Shown here: one piece after another, positions 62,367-64,000 of the stretch
How the letters are laid out: every line of letters begins with the position of its first letter
How positions within the stretch are numbered: position 1 is the first letter of the stretch
Assembly: GCA_003134815.1 (NCBI GenBank)
Contig: PLCO01000053.1
Span: 1 to 64,000, forward strand
Direction of reading: 5' to 3'
Length of the DNA stretch: 64,000 nt
Source: Acidobacteriaceae bacterium
GTDB taxonomy: Bacteria > Acidobacteriota > Terriglobia > Terriglobales > Acidobacteriaceae
Notes under the pieces: generated by a model
The model's input: only the letters and a program-made list of their open reading frames with translations
Database searches by the model: none
What the model was told of the DNA's origin: nothing
Position numbers and translations under genes: made by a program

Positions 62367-63356
62367 ATGAATTGCGAACTTTCACATGAACAGTTGGTCG
62401 CGGCAGCGTATGGGGAGCTGCCCGACGATCAGGTGCATCAGCTCGAGCGGCACGTGATTGCCTGCCCCGAGTGCCAAAAAGAGCGCGAACAGATCATGGC
62501 GCTTAAGCTGCTCGCCGACGCGCATCCCGTTGTCGAGCCGGATCCGAATCTCGTTGCCCGCGCTCACCTGCAACTCGACGATGCCCTTGACCTGCTGCCG
62601 CCCCGCCGTTGGTATGAGATTTTCGGCCAGCGCATCGTGAACAACTTCGCCAGCATGCAGGCTGCGCCCGTCGCGGCGCTGCTTCTGCTTGTTGCCGGCG
62701 CCGGTGCGGGCACTCTTGGCGGTTTCGAGTACGCCCAGAACCGCGCTGCCCACAATGCAACCGTGGCCCAGGCCGCTACGCCCGCCGGAGCGCAGGTGCT
62801 GCCTGCCGCAGACCTTCCGCAACTCGCCAACGTGGCGGGCATCTCCGGCATCGTGCGCCATCCCAACAGCGAAATTGTTGACGTCAACTACAACCAGGTC
62901 ATTCCGCGCCAGATCGAAGGCTCGCTCGACGATCCCGGTATTCGTCAGTTGCTCATGCTGGCCTCTGAAGATTCCGCCTCTCCCGGTGTCCGCGATGACT
63001 CCGTGGCCCTGCTCGCAGCCGAGTGCCGCGCCGGCCACAGTTGCCAGCCCTCCGGTATCCGCGACGCGCTCATGTACGCCCTCCGCTACGACCGAAGCCC
63101 CAAGGTCCGCCAAAAGGCTCTCCAGGGCCTGGAGCCTTATGTGGCCGACGACGTGCGCGTGCGCGATGCAGTTCTTGAAGCCGTTTTGAACGATAACGAT
63201 TCGGCCATTCGGACCGCGGCCATTGGGTTGTTGGAGCCGGTGGACGCCGATTCCAGCGTCCGCCAGGTGCTCTATTCTGTTTCCAACACCGACCAGAGTC
63301 CTCAGATTCGAACCGTTTCCCGGGAAGTCTTAAGCCGGGTCCCGCAATTCCAGTAA
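62367..63356 (+). CDS. Membrane anti-sigma factor with zinc-finger-like N terminus and HEAT-like C terminus
   Basis: A 329-residue protein. The N terminus matches the zf-HC2 anti-sigma domain (CELSHEQLVAAAYGEL...HVIACPECQ, with C-x2-C and a preceding His). A transmembrane helix follows at about 98-117 (APVAALLLLVAGAGAGTLGG). The outside part has HEAT-like repeats (SPGVRDDSVALLAAECRAG, SPKVRQKALQGLEPYVADD, DSAIRTAAIGLLEPV), a scaffold that could sense partners. It follows the ECF sigma gene and precedes a PDZ protein gene, a likely regulatory operon. Confidence 0.85.
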   Translation: MNCELSHEQLVAAAYGELPDDQVHQLERHVIACPECQKEREQIMALKLLADAHPVVEPDPNLVARAHLQLDDALDLLPPRRWYEIFGQRIVNNFASMQAAPVAALLLLVAGAGAGTLGGFEYAQNRAAHNATVAQAATPAGAQVLPAADLPQLANVAGISGIVRHPNSEIVDVNYNQVIPRQIEGSLDDPGIRQLLMLASEDSASPGVRDDSVALLAAECRAGHSCQPSGIRDALMYALRYDRSPKVRQKALQGLEPYVADDVRVRDAVLEAVLNDNDSAIRTAAIGLLEPVDADSSVRQVLYSVSNTDQSPQIRTVSREVLSRVPQFQ

Positions 63357-63432
63357 CTGTGCTAACCCTTCCGGCCACTGCGCCGTCTTGATGAGCGCGG
63401 ACCGGACGACGAAACATGATGGAGAAACCGCA

Positions 63433-64000
63433 ATGAAGCCCCTGTTGAGGCCAATTCGTAGTTCGCATCCCATTCGTACTTCGCGCCCTATTCGTACATC
63501 GAGTCTGCCCCTTGCATTTGCTGGGTTCGCGGCAGCCGCGGCCTTCCTGTTCCTTGTGGCCCGTCCCGCGCTCTCCCAGACTGGCCAGCTCGCCTCACTC
63601 CTTGAGGACACCAGCCCGCTGCTTGCCCATACCGCTGTTCCCGGCTATCTTGGCGTGGATGTTACAGACGTCGACAGCGATAAGGCGCAGGCGCTCAAGC
63701 TCAAGGATGTTCACGGCGCCCTTATCACGCTTATCGATCACGACGCCCCTGCCGGCCAGGTCGGGCTCAAGGTGAACGATGTCGTCCTCTCCATCGATGG
63801 CCAGAACGTCGCCGACGCCGACGCTCTGCGCCGCATGCTCCGCGATATTCCGCCCGGCCGCAAAGTCAGCCTTGAGATCAGCCGCGACGGCAACGTCCAG
63901 ACGCTGGGCGTGCAGTTGGTCGACCGCAAGGTCATGGAGCACGACATCTGGACCCGGCTCGACATCGACGTCGATGGCATTGCGCCCGTTGCGCCGCCAC
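63433..64000 (+). CDS. Exported PDZ-domain protein (3' truncated by window end)
   Basis: The frame is open from the ATG at 63433 to the window end (189 codons, no stop), so it was missed by the ORF track. A basic region made of three 18-bp units (PIRSSH, PIRTSR, PIRTSS) is followed by a signal peptide (AGFAAAAAFLFLVARPALSQ). Then comes a PDZ domain (PGYLGVDVTDVDSDKAQALKL, LIDHDAPAGQVGLKVNDVVLSIDGQNV). PDZ proteins of this type are often DegP/HtrA-like proteases, but no catalytic part is visible yet. GGAG lies 8 bases upstream. It sits with the ECF sigma and anti-sigma genes. Confidence 0.82.
   Translation, partial: MKPLLRPIRSSHPIRTSRPIRTSSLPLAFAGFAAAAAFLFLVARPALSQTGQLASLLEDTSPLLAHTAVPGYLGVDVTDVDSDKAQALKLKDVHGALITLIDHDAPAGQVGLKVNDVVLSIDGQNVADADALRRMLRDIPPGRKVSLEISRDGNVQTLGVQLVDRKVMEHDIWTRLDIDVDGIAPVAPP
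63454..63507 (+). repeat. Three 18-bp tandem units in the PDZ protein N terminus
   Basis: Three imperfect 18-bp units (ATTCGTAGTTCGCATCCC-like) encode PIRSSH-type hexapeptides before the signal peptide, the same position as the 15-bp units in the macroglobulin gene. Confidence 0.6.

Overview
The window is about 64 kb of dense, high-GC bacterial chromosome. It carries roughly 50 genes I can support, four tRNA genes, no insertion sequence, no CRISPR array and no rRNA. Gene content suggests a heterotrophic soil-type bacterium, most likely an acidobacterium of the Terriglobia type. The pointers are secreted TldD/TldE-like proteins, an ECF sigma/anti-sigma/PDZ set, a FadN-type beta-oxidation enzyme, a NAD-linked Hox hydrogenase and many short degenerate tandem arrays between genes. 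The taxonomic guess is inference; nothing in the window proves it.

Layout. 1-2 kb: the end of a sigma-54 activator, an EVE-domain protein and an AbrB/PIN toxin-antitoxin pair. 2-8 kb: an acetate-type transporter and a YhaM-like exoribonuclease, then a SurA/PpiC chaperone with a long Lys/Pro-rich tail divergent from a CtpA protease. 8-11 kb: a tiny basic protein absent from the ORF track, a LOG-family hydrolase, a Gfo/Idh/MocA oxidoreductase and threonine aldolase. 11-23 kb: a complete NAD-coupled [NiFe] hydrogenase locus. hoxEFUYH plus an endopeptidase run leftward, hypCDEABF runs rightward, and a 317-bp control region between them holds a CRP/FNR-like palindrome.

23-28 kb: tRNA-Cys and tRNA-Gly lie behind a strong promoter and a 112-nt hairpin leader. 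Then come rpsT, a tesA-like esterase divergent from a ybbA-ybbP ABC pair (the same neighbourhood as in E. coli), and tRNA-Gln. 28-32.5 kb: a leftward cysD-cysN-cysH-TauE sulfate assimilation operon. Its CysN ends in what looks like a decayed APS kinase, and its CysH is of the iron-sulfur APS-reductase type, so the two fit a direct APS route. 32.8-42 kb: a periplasmic cluster of a DUF1175 protein, a 1585-residue thioester alpha-2-macroglobulin and a membrane protein, facing a SpoIID/metallopeptidase fusion and a PBP-like transpeptidase.

42-47 kb: tRNA-Gly(CCC), a family 5 uracil-DNA glycosylase, an isoprenylcysteine methyltransferase-like protein, a PfpI protein, a TPR protein with two retropepsin-like domains and a nucleoside deaminase. 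47-52 kb: fadN and fadA, separated by a MazF toxin with an unusual antitoxin, a secreted unknown protein and a ten-unit 15-bp tandem array. 52-60 kb: an M48 peptidase, a secreted TldD/TldE-like pair, superoxide dismutase and zwf. 60-64 kb: a methyltransferase, RNase HI, an ECF sigma factor, an anti-sigma factor with HEAT-like repeats and a PDZ protein cut by the window end.

A theme runs through the whole window. Short imperfect tandem arrays with periods of 7, 8, 9, 15 or 18 bp sit flush against gene starts or stops, and several run into the coding sequence. The most interesting single items are the chimeric MazE-like antitoxin, the decayed APS kinase domain on CysN, the hairpin in front of tRNA-Gly, the alpha-2-macroglobulin/cell-wall cluster and this family of arrays.
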